Shown piece by piece: positions 5,388-12,211 of a stretch of DNA of 13,509 nucleotides (position 1 is the first letter of the stretch; each line of letters opens with the position of its first letter). Origin of the DNA: an uncultured Oscillospiraceae bacterium (GTDB lineage: Bacteria; Bacillota; Clostridia; Oscillospirales; Oscillospiraceae). The position numbers and the translations under genes were made by a program. Location of the stretch: the NCBI GenBank assembly GCA_900756575.1, contig CAAEKQ010000046.1, forward strand, positions 1 to 13,509. Reading direction: 5' to 3'. The notes under the pieces are model-generated. The model saw only the letters and a program-made list of their open reading frames with translations, did no database searches and was not told where the DNA came from.

Positions 5388-6764
5388 TTAATTTGTGTCC
5401 ATGGAATCCATACAGGCAGAAAGCACACTGCTGATAATGGGCACGCAGACCTCGCTGCCGCTGCCCGCATCCTCCACAATCACGATAAACGCCAGCGGAT
5501 ACTGGCTGTCCTGAACAAAGCCCGCGAACATGGCGTTGGGGTTCTGCCCCTCCACCTCGGCGGTGCCGGACTTGGCGCAGACATAGACATCCGGGAAATT
5601 GCCGGTGCCGTAGTTATTCACCACGTCGTCCCGCATCATCTGGGCCAGAGTTCCGGCGGTATTGGCAGACATGGTGCGGTCCAGCATCTTCTTCTCCGCA
5701 GAATAGACCTTGATGCCCTCGGGGGTTTCCACGCTGTCTACCACATAGGGAGATGCCGCCTGCCCCCCTGCCGCAATGGAGCCAACAAAGGTCATATACT
5801 GGCAGGGATTGATGAGGTCGGTATACTGCCCGATGCCGGACCAGGCCAAAGATGCACCGGCGGCATTTGACAGATCGAAATTGCCCGCCGCCGTGGTGGT
5901 GCCGTCGAATTTGATTCGGCTGGTCACGCCTGCCGCTTCGGCATATTTCGTCATGGTGTCCGCGCCCAGCTCCTCTGCCAGCTCGCCGAAAACGATATTG
6001 CAGGACTTGGTAAGGCCGGTGCCGAAGGAGATATCCCCGTGGTATTCCTCACAGGTGATATACTCGCCGTTGATGGCCTCCTGCTGCTCACACCGGAACG
6101 TGCGGCTGGAAACGTCGGGAATATTGTCGATGGCCGCAGCCGCAGTGACCAGCTTAAAAATGGAGCCGGGCACATAGGTGGCAGCGGTAAAGCGGTTGAG
6201 GAACACGCCGTCGTAGTAGGAATCACTTTCAATGGTGTCCATACTGGGGGCATCATCCGGGTCATAGGTGCCCGAGGAGACCATGCACAGGATTTCGCCG
6301 GTCTGATAGTTATAAACGCCCACGGTGCCTCTGCGGCTGCCCAGTCCGTTCAGCGCCGCCACGCAGGCATTGGTAGAAAGGGTCAGATTCAGGGTATTGC
6401 CGCTGGAATTACTGCGATACAGGCCATTGATGGTGCTGTAGTCCAGCAGATATTCCGCATAGGTATTAATGAGCGGCGCTTCGATCTGGCCGTTGCGGTC
6501 GCCCAGCAGATGCAATGTGGCCTTCCGAACCATTTCGTCGGTGGCGTAGGTTCGGGTGGTGCCGTTATCCAGCACCAACACCCCGTCCCGATCCTGGATG
6601 GAGCCGGTGGAAATATTGCCGCCGGAGTAGACATGGGGGCTGCCCTGGGTGGTGACCCACTGACGGGCATCGAGGAAATACTGCACGATAAACGCCGCCA
6701 TGCCCACCACAACCAGCAGGGAAAGCAGCGTGGTTACAATGGCGCGTCCGGATATTTTCTTCAT
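5388..6764 (-). CDS. Class B penicillin-binding protein (peptidoglycan transpeptidase), PbpA-like
   Basis: A 458-residue protein. The start is the ATG at 6762-6764, with GGAGG (6773-6777) eight bases upstream; an open frame further upstream is only a shadow of the SEDS gene. Residues 8-30 form one membrane anchor, and the rest is extracytoplasmic. The transpeptidase triad is complete: SIFK (201-204, nucleophile Ser201), SCN (254-256) and KSGTAE (398-403). It lacks the large N-terminal dimerisation region of FtsI and is close in size to actinobacterial PbpA. Its ATG overlaps the stop of the FHA-SEDS gene (ATGA), so translation is coupled and the two products should form a SEDS-bPBP complex that polymerises and crosslinks peptidoglycan. 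Whether it serves division, elongation or sporulation cannot be told from this window. Confidence 0.93.
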   Translation of the reverse strand: MKKISGRAIVTTLLSLLVVVGMAAFIVQYFLDARQWVTTQGSPHVYSGGNISTGSIQDRDGVLVLDNGTTRTYATDEMVRKATLHLLGDRNGQIEAPLINTYAEYLLDYSTINGLYRSNSSGNTLNLTLSTNACVAALNGLGSRRGTVGVYNYQTGEILCMVSSGTYDPDDAPSMDTIESDSYYDGVFLNRFTAATYVPGSIFKLVTAAAAIDNIPDVSSRTFRCEQQEAINGEYITCEEYHGDISFGTGLTKSCNIVFGELAEELGADTMTKYAEAAGVTSRIKFDGTTTAAGNFDLSNAAGASLAWSGIGQYTDLINPCQYMTFVGSIAAGGQAASPYVVDSVETPEGIKVYSAEKKMLDRTMSANTAGTLAQMMRDDVVNNYGTGNFPDVYVCAKSGTAEVEGQNPNAMFAGFVQDSQYPLAFIVIVEDAGSGSEVCVPIISSVLSACMDSMDTN

Positions 6765-8506
6765 GCCTTTGCCCTCCTTTTCGCGTTGGACGGCAGGGAT
6801 GTGGCAAAGCTGGCGTTCTGGCGGGTATCCGCTGCCTTTACGAAGGCCAGCATCCCCCAGGCGCTCATCATACTGGAGCCGCCGTTGGACAGGAACGGGA
6901 ACGTCACGCCGGTGAAGGGCAGATAGTCCACCGTGCCGAATACATTGAGAATCATCTGGAACAAAAGAATGCTCATGGCCGAGCAGGCCGCAATGGCATA
7001 GAACGAGCTGCGACATAGGGATGCAGACCGTACCGCAAACAGCGCAATACACACCACAAACAGCACGCAGCAAATGCCGATAATCAGGCCCCACTCCTCG
7101 CTGACGGTACAGAATACAATATCACTGTCCGCCGCGAACACGTGCTTCAGCTGTCCGTTGCCTGCGCCCAGACCAAACAATCCGCCGGCCGCCAGACACA
7201 TCAGCGCCTGGGTCTGCTGATAGCCCTTGCCGCTCAGATCGTCCCAAATATGCCGCCATGCGGAGAATCGGTTGGCAATGTGGGGCTTCATTTTCAGCGC
7301 CATAAAGCCCGCAAAGCCGGTGCCTGCGCAAATCAGCGAGATGGTTGCGAAATCCCCGGAGCGAAGGTACGCAATCACCAGGAATGCCACAAAATAGACC
7401 ATTGCCGTACCGAAATCATTGGCCAGCGCCAAAAGAACACAGCAGATGCCGGAGTAGAGAATGAACAGGAACAGGTTCCGCTTGGTCATGAGTCGATCCA
7501 GCGTAGAGGTTCCCGCAAAGACGAAGGAGATCTTCACCAGCTCCGAGGGCTGAATGGTCATGGGGCCGATCTGAATCCACGCCTTTGCGCCATGGGTCTG
7601 GGACGGGTCAATGCCGATGACCAGCACCAAGGCCAATAGCAGCGGCCCCACTGCAGCAGCCAGATACCGGAGCTTTTTTGCCGTCTCCAGCTCCCGCATA
7701 CAGAAGCCGATGATCATAAACAAAACGATGCCCAGAATCATGGAAATGACGGTTTTCATCAGCTCGCTTGGCGACACCGACGCAATCACCGCAAGGCCGA
7801 TGGTACAGAGGAAAAACGCGATGGTTTCCACCTCAAAGCCGCTGCGGTGCATGATCTTATTAAAGAAGAACAGGCCCCACATCAGCAGGATCATTGCGCC
7901 AAAGGATGTAAAAATCCCCTGCCAATGCTCGCTGTCGCAGCCGATCATCAGCTGCACCACGCTTAGGCACTGGAAAATGGTCAAAATCAGCAGGGTCAGG
8001 GCCGGAGAAACCACGTGCTTGGGATTGGTGCGGCAGGAGGCCACATAGTCCGCTTCCTCCTGGGTGATGGGCACCAGGGTAACCTCCAGGCCGTTGAGAG
8101 AAATCAGGTCGCCAAAGCCAACCTCGGTGAGGCCCCCAATGGTCTCGCCGTTGACTGCAATGCCGCCCCGTCCGCCCACGTCGCCGATGGTCCAGCTGCC
8201 GTCGTCGTAGCGGGTGAGAACCGCATGCTGCTTATAGATATTGTCGAAATTCATCTGAATGTCGTTGCGCCGGGTTCGGCCGATGGTGTTTTCCCAATGA
8301 GTCACCGGCAGCCGGGAACCGTCCTCAAAGGCAATGTGCCCCCAGATTTCCGGCTCCTTCTGGAAACCGAGTAAGCTGATGGCACAGCGCACCAGAATAA
8401 TCAGCGCCAGCACCGGGAATACCAGCCGGAGTACGGTGGTAACCCCCTGCCCCATTCCGGCGATCTGAATGAAAAAATCTGAAATACGGGTGAGTATTTC
8501 GCTCAA
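6761..8506 (-). CDS. FHA domain fused to a SEDS (FtsW/RodA/SpoVE) peptidoglycan polymerase
   Basis: A 581-residue protein with a TTG start (8504-8506), supported by GGAGG (8515-8519) eight bases upstream, the same spacing as in the next gene. Residues 22-48 form a membrane helix. Residues 72-120 are an FHA domain (IGRTRRNDI...YKQHAVL...DVGGRGGIAVNG). From about 165 a multi-span SEDS domain follows with the family marks IQPSELVKI (318-326), NDFGTAMVYF (363-372), the DSDIVF...SEEWG stretch (460-473) and FPFLSNGGSS (536-545). SEDS proteins are lipid II glycosyltransferases that work with a class B PBP, here the next gene. The FHA domain would normally read phosphothreonine, linking wall synthesis to a Ser/Thr kinase; here two usual contact residues are changed (Ser to Tyr91, Asn to Gly114). 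No kinase is in the window. Confidence 0.92.
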   Translation of the reverse strand: MSEILTRISDFFIQIAGMGQGVTTVLRLVFPVLALIILVRCAISLLGFQKEPEIWGHIAFEDGSRLPVTHWENTIGRTRRNDIQMNFDNIYKQHAVLTRYDDGSWTIGDVGGRGGIAVNGETIGGLTEVGFGDLISLNGLEVTLVPITQEEADYVASCRTNPKHVVSPALTLLILTIFQCLSVVQLMIGCDSEHWQGIFTSFGAMILLMWGLFFFNKIMHRSGFEVETIAFFLCTIGLAVIASVSPSELMKTVISMILGIVLFMIIGFCMRELETAKKLRYLAAAVGPLLLALVLVIGIDPSQTHGAKAWIQIGPMTIQPSELVKISFVFAGTSTLDRLMTKRNLFLFILYSGICCVLLALANDFGTAMVYFVAFLVIAYLRSGDFATISLICAGTGFAGFMALKMKPHIANRFSAWRHIWDDLSGKGYQQTQALMCLAAGGLFGLGAGNGQLKHVFAADSDIVFCTVSEEWGLIIGICCVLFVVCIALFAVRSASLCRSSFYAIAACSAMSILLFQMILNVFGTVDYLPFTGVTFPFLSNGGSSMMSAWGMLAFVKAADTRQNASFATSLPSNAKRRAKA

Positions 8507-8538
8507 GGGATCGCCCTCCTTTCTTCATGTTAGCACCC

Positions 8539-8567
8539 ATCATACCATAATTCGCCCCACGATGCAA
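8539..8567 (-). promoter_or_regulatory. Promoter of the FHA-SEDS/PBP operon
   Basis: Read on the minus strand: -35 TTGCAT (8562-8567), 17-bp spacer, extended -10 TGG-TATGAT (-10 at 8539-8544), 32 bases upstream of the TTG start. Confidence 0.65.
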
Positions 8568-8611
8568 GAAAGGAGGCCTCACGTTCAAAAAGACTTAATT
8601 TTTACATGCAG

Positions 8612-8649
8612 AAAAAAACACCTCAGGATCGCAGAAATCCCGAGGTGTT
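8612..8649 (-). terminator. Intrinsic terminator downstream of htpG
   Basis: A 13-position stem (8617-8629 with 8637-8649) with one mismatch and a 7-nt loop, followed on the minus strand by a T-run (8616-8612). It lies 178 bases after the htpG stop, so the structured element at 8665-8824 is inside the htpG transcript as its complement. Confidence 0.75.
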
Positions 8650-8664
8650 AAACATCATTTCAAA

Positions 8665-8824
8665 GGCAATACCGCGCAAATTGGCGGCGAGGATTCAGCC
8701 AGAGATTTTGCGACGGAAAAAGGCAGTTTTTCGCAGGCATACTTTGTGTATGTCAAGAAAATTGGGCGCATTTCCGGCGGAAAAGATCGGCTGTAGCCCG
8801 ATGACACATTTGTGTGGTGTTGCC
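8665..8824 (+). other. 160-nt structured element closed by a 17-bp stem (candidate RNA or MITE-like repeat)
   Basis: GGCAATACCGCGCAAAT (8665-8681) pairs at all 17 positions with 8808-8824; three pairs are G-U when read as plus-strand RNA (8670/8819, 8674/8815, 8676/8813). Inside are further hairpins: CGGAAAAA/TTTTTCG with a bulged G around GGCAG (about 8716-8735), CATAC/GTATG (about 8738-8752), TTTCC-GGC-GGAAA (8770-8782), and a short GGC-TGTA-GCC stem near 8789-8798. There is no reading frame and no obvious promoter or plus-strand terminator. It could be a non-coding RNA, a dispersed short inverted-repeat element, or a 3'-UTR structure of htpG. Confidence 0.6.
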
Positions 8825-8826
8825 GC

Positions 8827-10737
8827 TTAAAGCATCAGGGAGCAAACCAGGTCAGTATAGGCGCTTGGATCCTCCAACGGCAGGTCGGCAATCAGCAGGG
8901 CCTGGCTGTAGAGCAGCTGGGCATACTTCTTTGCCTTGTCCTTGTCGGAATCGTAAGCGGCCTTCAAGGCGGCAAAGGCGGGATGCTCGGCATTGAGCTC
9001 CATGATTCTGCCGGTTTTCAGCTTCTCGTCGCCGGGAGCCACACGGTTCAGGTATTTCTCCATCTCAAAGCTCAGGCCGGAATCGGGCACCAGGCAAACA
9101 GGATGGCTCTTGAGCTTATTGGACAGGCGAACCTCCTTGAGCTTGCCGTCCAGGGCATCCTTTACGAAGTCCAGCAGCTCCTTGTTTTCCTCGGTTTCCT
9201 TCTCCTTTTCCTTCTTCTCCTCGTCGGTCTCCAGGCCCAGATCCTCGGCGGATACGGACTTGAACTCCTTCTCGTTATACTTCATCAGGCTGCTCATGAC
9301 GAACTCGTCCACGTCATCGGTGAGCAGCAGGATGTCATAGCCCCGATCCTTCACCAGCTCGGTCTGGGGCAGCTGCGACAGCTTGGTGCGGCTCTCACCG
9401 GCGGCGTAGTAGATATACTTCTGATCCTCGGCCATGGCGTCCACATACTCGCCGAGGGTCACATATTTCTCGTTCTTCTGGCTCCAGAACAGCAGCAGGT
9501 CCTTGACCACGTCCTTATGCACGCCGTAATCGGACACCACGCCGTATTTCAGCTGCACGCCGAAGACCTCGAAGAACTTCTCGTACTTCTCCCGATCGCC
9601 CGTGAGCATTTTCTGGAGCTCGGACTTGATCTTCTTCTCCAGATTGGAGGCAATCCGCCTCAGCTGGCGGTCATGCTGGAGCATCTCACGGGAGATATTC
9701 AGGCTCAGGTCCTGGGAATCCACAATGCCCTTGACGAAGCAGAAATAATCGGGCAGCAGATCCTCGCAGTTCTCCATAATGAGAACGCCGTTGGAGTAGA
9801 GCTGGAGACCCTTCTTATACTCCTTGGAATAGAAGTCATAGGGGGCGCGGGAGGGCACATACAGCAGGGCCTTATACGTCACGGCGCCCTCGACGCTGGC
9901 ATTGATCCGCAGGGCAGGCTTCTCATAGTCGCCGAACTTATTCTGATAGAACTGGTCATACTCCTCATCGGTGACCTCATCCTTGTTCTTCTGCCAGATG
10001 GGCACCATGGAGTTCAGAGTTTTGTCCTCGGTGTACTCCTCATATTCGGTCTTCTTCTCGCCGTTTTCGTCCTCCTTCTCCACGGGACGGGAGGCGGTGA
10101 CGTTCATGCGGATGGGGTAGCGGATATAGTCGGAATACTTCTTCACCAGGTTCTCCAGGGTGTACTGGGCCAGGTAGCGGTCATATTCCTCATCCTCGGT
10201 GTTCTCCTTGAGCTTGAGGATTACATCGGTGCCGCAGGTGTCCTTGTCGCAGGGGGTGATGGTGTAGCCGTCGGCCCCGTCGGACTCCCACTCATAGGCC
10301 TGATCGCTGCCATACTTCTTGGTGATGACCTTTACGTGCTCGGCCACCATGAAGGCAGAATAGAAGCCAACGCCGAACTGACCGATGATATCCACGGCCT
10401 GATCGGGGTTCTCGGCCTTCTTCATGTCCTCCTTAAACTGGAGGGAGCCGGACTTTGCAATGGTGCCCAGGTTATTCTCCAGCTCCTCGGCGCTCATGCC
10501 GATGCCGTTATCGGAGATAGTCAGGGTGCGGGCGTCCTTGTCGGCGGTCAGGCGAATCTGGAAATCGCCCCGGCTCATGCCCGTGTCCTCGGTAAGGCTC
10601 AGGTAGGCCAGCTTGTCAATGGCGTCGGAGGCATTGGAGATGATCTCCCGGAGGAAGATCTCCTTATGGGTGTAGATGGAGTTGATCATCAGGTCCAGAA
10701 GACGCTTGGACTCCGCTTGAAATTGTTTCTTTTCCAT
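8827..10737 (-). CDS. htpG: HtpG, bacterial Hsp90 chaperone
   Basis: A 636-residue full-length Hsp90 of bacterial type, without the charged linker of eukaryotic forms. The N-terminal GHKL ATPase shows EIFLREIISNASDAIDKL (27-43, with the catalytic Glu and nucleotide-contact Asn), DNGIGM (76-81), GTIAKSG (91-97) and the lid phrase GQFGVGFYSAF (119-129). The middle domain has NISREMLQHDRQLRRI with the ATP-sensing arginine, and the C-terminal dimerisation domain ends near the stop. It is a cytoplasmic ATP-dependent chaperone that acts on late folding intermediates, usually with DnaK. An AAGGA-type site lies about 12 bases before the ATG. Regulation is visible: a sigma-A-type promoter directly followed by a perfect CIRCE operator, so HrcA should repress it outside heat stress. 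Confidence 0.97.
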   Translation of the reverse strand: MEKKQFQAESKRLLDLMINSIYTHKEIFLREIISNASDAIDKLAYLSLTEDTGMSRGDFQIRLTADKDARTLTISDNGIGMSAEELENNLGTIAKSGSLQFKEDMKKAENPDQAVDIIGQFGVGFYSAFMVAEHVKVITKKYGSDQAYEWESDGADGYTITPCDKDTCGTDVILKLKENTEDEEYDRYLAQYTLENLVKKYSDYIRYPIRMNVTASRPVEKEDENGEKKTEYEEYTEDKTLNSMVPIWQKNKDEVTDEEYDQFYQNKFGDYEKPALRINASVEGAVTYKALLYVPSRAPYDFYSKEYKKGLQLYSNGVLIMENCEDLLPDYFCFVKGIVDSQDLSLNISREMLQHDRQLRRIASNLEKKIKSELQKMLTGDREKYEKFFEVFGVQLKYGVVSDYGVHKDVVKDLLLFWSQKNEKYVTLGEYVDAMAEDQKYIYYAAGESRTKLSQLPQTELVKDRGYDILLLTDDVDEFVMSSLMKYNEKEFKSVSAEDLGLETDEEKKEKEKETEENKELLDFVKDALDGKLKEVRLSNKLKSHPVCLVPDSGLSFEMEKYLNRVAPGDEKLKTGRIMELNAEHPAFAALKAAYDSDKDKAKKYAQLLYSQALLIADLPLEDPSAYTDLVCSLML

Positions 10738-10787
10738 GGTAAAAGCACATCCTTTATATATATGAATCTAACTTGTCTATAAAATAA

Positions 10788-10820
10788 GGGTTAGCACTCA
10801 TTTCTTCTGAGTGCTAACCC
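10788..10820. promoter_or_regulatory. CIRCE operator (HrcA binding site) of htpG
   Basis: TTAGCACTC (10791-10799), nine bases, GAGTGCTAA (10809-10817): an exact match to the CIRCE consensus, with the palindrome extended by three more pairs on each side (GGG/CCC). It lies just downstream of the htpG -10 box, covering the expected transcription start. The 12-bp stem would also form in RNA, with a T-rich stretch after it, and could weakly end read-through from the DUF815 gene. Confidence 0.95.
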
Positions 10821-10821
10821 T

Positions 10822-10849
10822 ATTATAGTCCTTTTTTCTCATATTGCAA
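10822..10849 (-). promoter_or_regulatory. Promoter of htpG
   Basis: Read on the minus strand: -35 TTGCAA (10844-10849), 16-bp spacer, perfect -10 TATAAT (10822-10827), adjoining the CIRCE operator. The leader is about 80 bases. Confidence 0.85.
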
Positions 10850-10877
10850 GAGCGAACTATGAATAAATTATGAATTT

Positions 10878-12086
10878 TTAGCAGTCAGCCGTCTCGCCTG
10901 CCAGCTTCTCCACCAGCTGCACCGCCACTCTGGGGGTTCGGCTGCCGTGCTGGATCTCCCAGCGGTTGGCCTCCACCAGGATCTGGCTGTCGGGAATGGT
11001 CAGATTCATCCGGTGGCACAGGCTCAGCACCATGTCCTGATAGTGCTTCTTGTCCAGGGCCAGATAGGATAGCCGCAGACCGAACCGCTCGGAAAGGCTG
11101 GTGCGCTCCTCCAGCGTCTCCCGGGCGTGAACATCGTCCCCCTGCCGGTCGGAGAAGCTCTCCCGGATCATATGCCGCCGGTTGGAGGTCACATAGATGG
11201 CCACGTTGTCCGGACGGCGCTCCAGTCCCCCCTCCAGCGCCGTTTTCAGCGCCGAGAAGCCCTTGTCCTCCTGCTCAAAGGACAGGTCATCGATATAAAT
11301 GATGAACTTCTGGGTGTGGTGGGAAATCGTCCGGATCAGTTCGGTAAGCTCGTCCAGAGAGTTCTTTGCAATCTCGATCAGGCGGAGGTTGTAGAACTCG
11401 GGGATGTTCACCAGGCTCTTGACCGTGGCGGATTTTCCGGTACCGCTGTCGCCGTACAGAAGCACGTTGTTGGTGGGCTTGCCGGAGAGCATCACCCGGG
11501 TGTTTTCAATGACCGCATTCCGCTGGAACTCATAGCCGATCATGTCCTTCTGGTCAATGGGATCGGAATGCTTCACCTGGGTAAGCTGCCCCTTCTCCCA
11601 ATGGAACGCACGGCCCAGGGCGAATCTGCCGCAGCCGTTTTTCCGGTAGCTTTCGAAGATATCCTCCTCGTCAAAGCTCTCGCCCATGGGCAGCTCCGCC
11701 AGGTTCTGAATGATGGAGGCAAACTCATCCCCAAATTTCGCGCAGGCCGCGCCGATGTTCCGCTTGAGCCCCGCGCAGGACAGCATGGATACGCTGGCCA
11801 GCCGCCGAATGTCCATGGCCGCCGCATCCTTCATATAGTCCGGCGCCGTCCCCGCCGCAATGGCGTTTCCGATGAAGCTCTCGTCATATTTCAGGTGCCA
11901 AGCAATGCACTCCGGCAGGGTGGAAAAGCCCGCGTTCCAGACGCTGTAGACAAGCTCCGTGTAGCACTGGATCAGCCCGTCGGCGGTTTTCGCCTGGGTC
12001 AGACGCAAAAGCGCCTGCACCGGCTCGGTTTCCAAAATATTTTTATAAACGGAAAGGCTCATGAGCTTTGCCCGCATGATTTCCAT
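10878..12086 (-). CDS. DUF815-family AAA+ ATPase
   Basis: A 402-residue protein; the ATG at 12084-12086 has GGAG about nine bases upstream. The N-terminal part (1-170) is helical and poorly conserved. The AAA+ core starts with the DUF815 signature DPIDQKDMIGYEFQRNAVIENT (about 175-196), then Walker A GDSGTGKS (212-219), Walker B FIIYIDDLSFE (261-271), sensor-1-like TSNRRH (300-305), an arginine-finger candidate in SERFG (332-336) and GSRTPR (381-386, sensor-2 region). It is a soluble ATPase of unknown cellular role; members are widespread in Clostridia and other bacteria. It lies upstream of htpG on the same strand, with its own promoter and no strong terminator between, so some co-transcription is possible. 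Confidence 0.88.
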   Translation of the reverse strand: MEIMRAKLMSLSVYKNILETEPVQALLRLTQAKTADGLIQCYTELVYSVWNAGFSTLPECIAWHLKYDESFIGNAIAAGTAPDYMKDAAAMDIRRLASVSMLSCAGLKRNIGAACAKFGDEFASIIQNLAELPMGESFDEEDIFESYRKNGCGRFALGRAFHWEKGQLTQVKHSDPIDQKDMIGYEFQRNAVIENTRVMLSGKPTNNVLLYGDSGTGKSATVKSLVNIPEFYNLRLIEIAKNSLDELTELIRTISHHTQKFIIYIDDLSFEQEDKGFSALKTALEGGLERRPDNVAIYVTSNRRHMIRESFSDRQGDDVHARETLEERTSLSERFGLRLSYLALDKKHYQDMVLSLCHRMNLTIPDSQILVEANRWEIQHGSRTPRVAVQLVEKLAGETADC

Positions 12087-12119
12087 GGTTTCGTGCTCCT
12101 TTGACTGAATATTAATGAT

Positions 12120-12148
12120 AATATATCATGGAATTTTAGAAGAAACAA
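12120..12148 (-). promoter_or_regulatory. Promoter of the DUF815 gene
   Basis: Read on the minus strand: -35 TTGTTT (12143-12148), 17-bp spacer, extended -10 TGA-TATATT (-10 at 12120-12125). Confidence 0.65.
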
Positions 12149-12172
12149 CTTCCTTTATCACCGAAAACGTGT

Positions 12173-12178
12173 TATAAT
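12173..12178 (+). promoter_or_regulatory. Extended -10 promoter of the ABC-F gene
   Basis: Perfect TATAAT preceded by TGT, an extended -10. The -35 position holds only TTCCTT, so the extension probably carries recognition. The ATG is 33 bases downstream. Confidence 0.6.
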
Positions 12179-12211
12179 TGCAGGGATTTTTTGAGTAATA
12201 AGGATGATTTA

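Noticed and set aside
5101..5391. Plus-strand frame reading through tRNA-Ser (contains RSRRDLNPRYPF)
   Set aside because: It is the antisense of the tRNA translated by chance; this peptide is a known annotation artefact of tRNA-Ser genes.
6765..7094. N-terminal extension of the PBP reading frame up to 7094
   Set aside because: This part overlaps the conserved C-terminal half of the SEDS gene in another frame; the ATG at 6764 has a GGAGG site and is followed at once by a membrane anchor.
8812..10782. 656-codon open frame on the plus strand opposite htpG
   Set aside because: It mirrors the HtpG codons and gives a repetitive Leu/Val/Gly-rich product without domains, while HtpG is conserved over its full length.
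11127..12104. 325-codon plus-strand frame opposite the DUF815 gene
   Set aside because: Shadow frame in GC-rich sequence; the minus-strand protein has a complete AAA+ motif set and a ribosome binding site.
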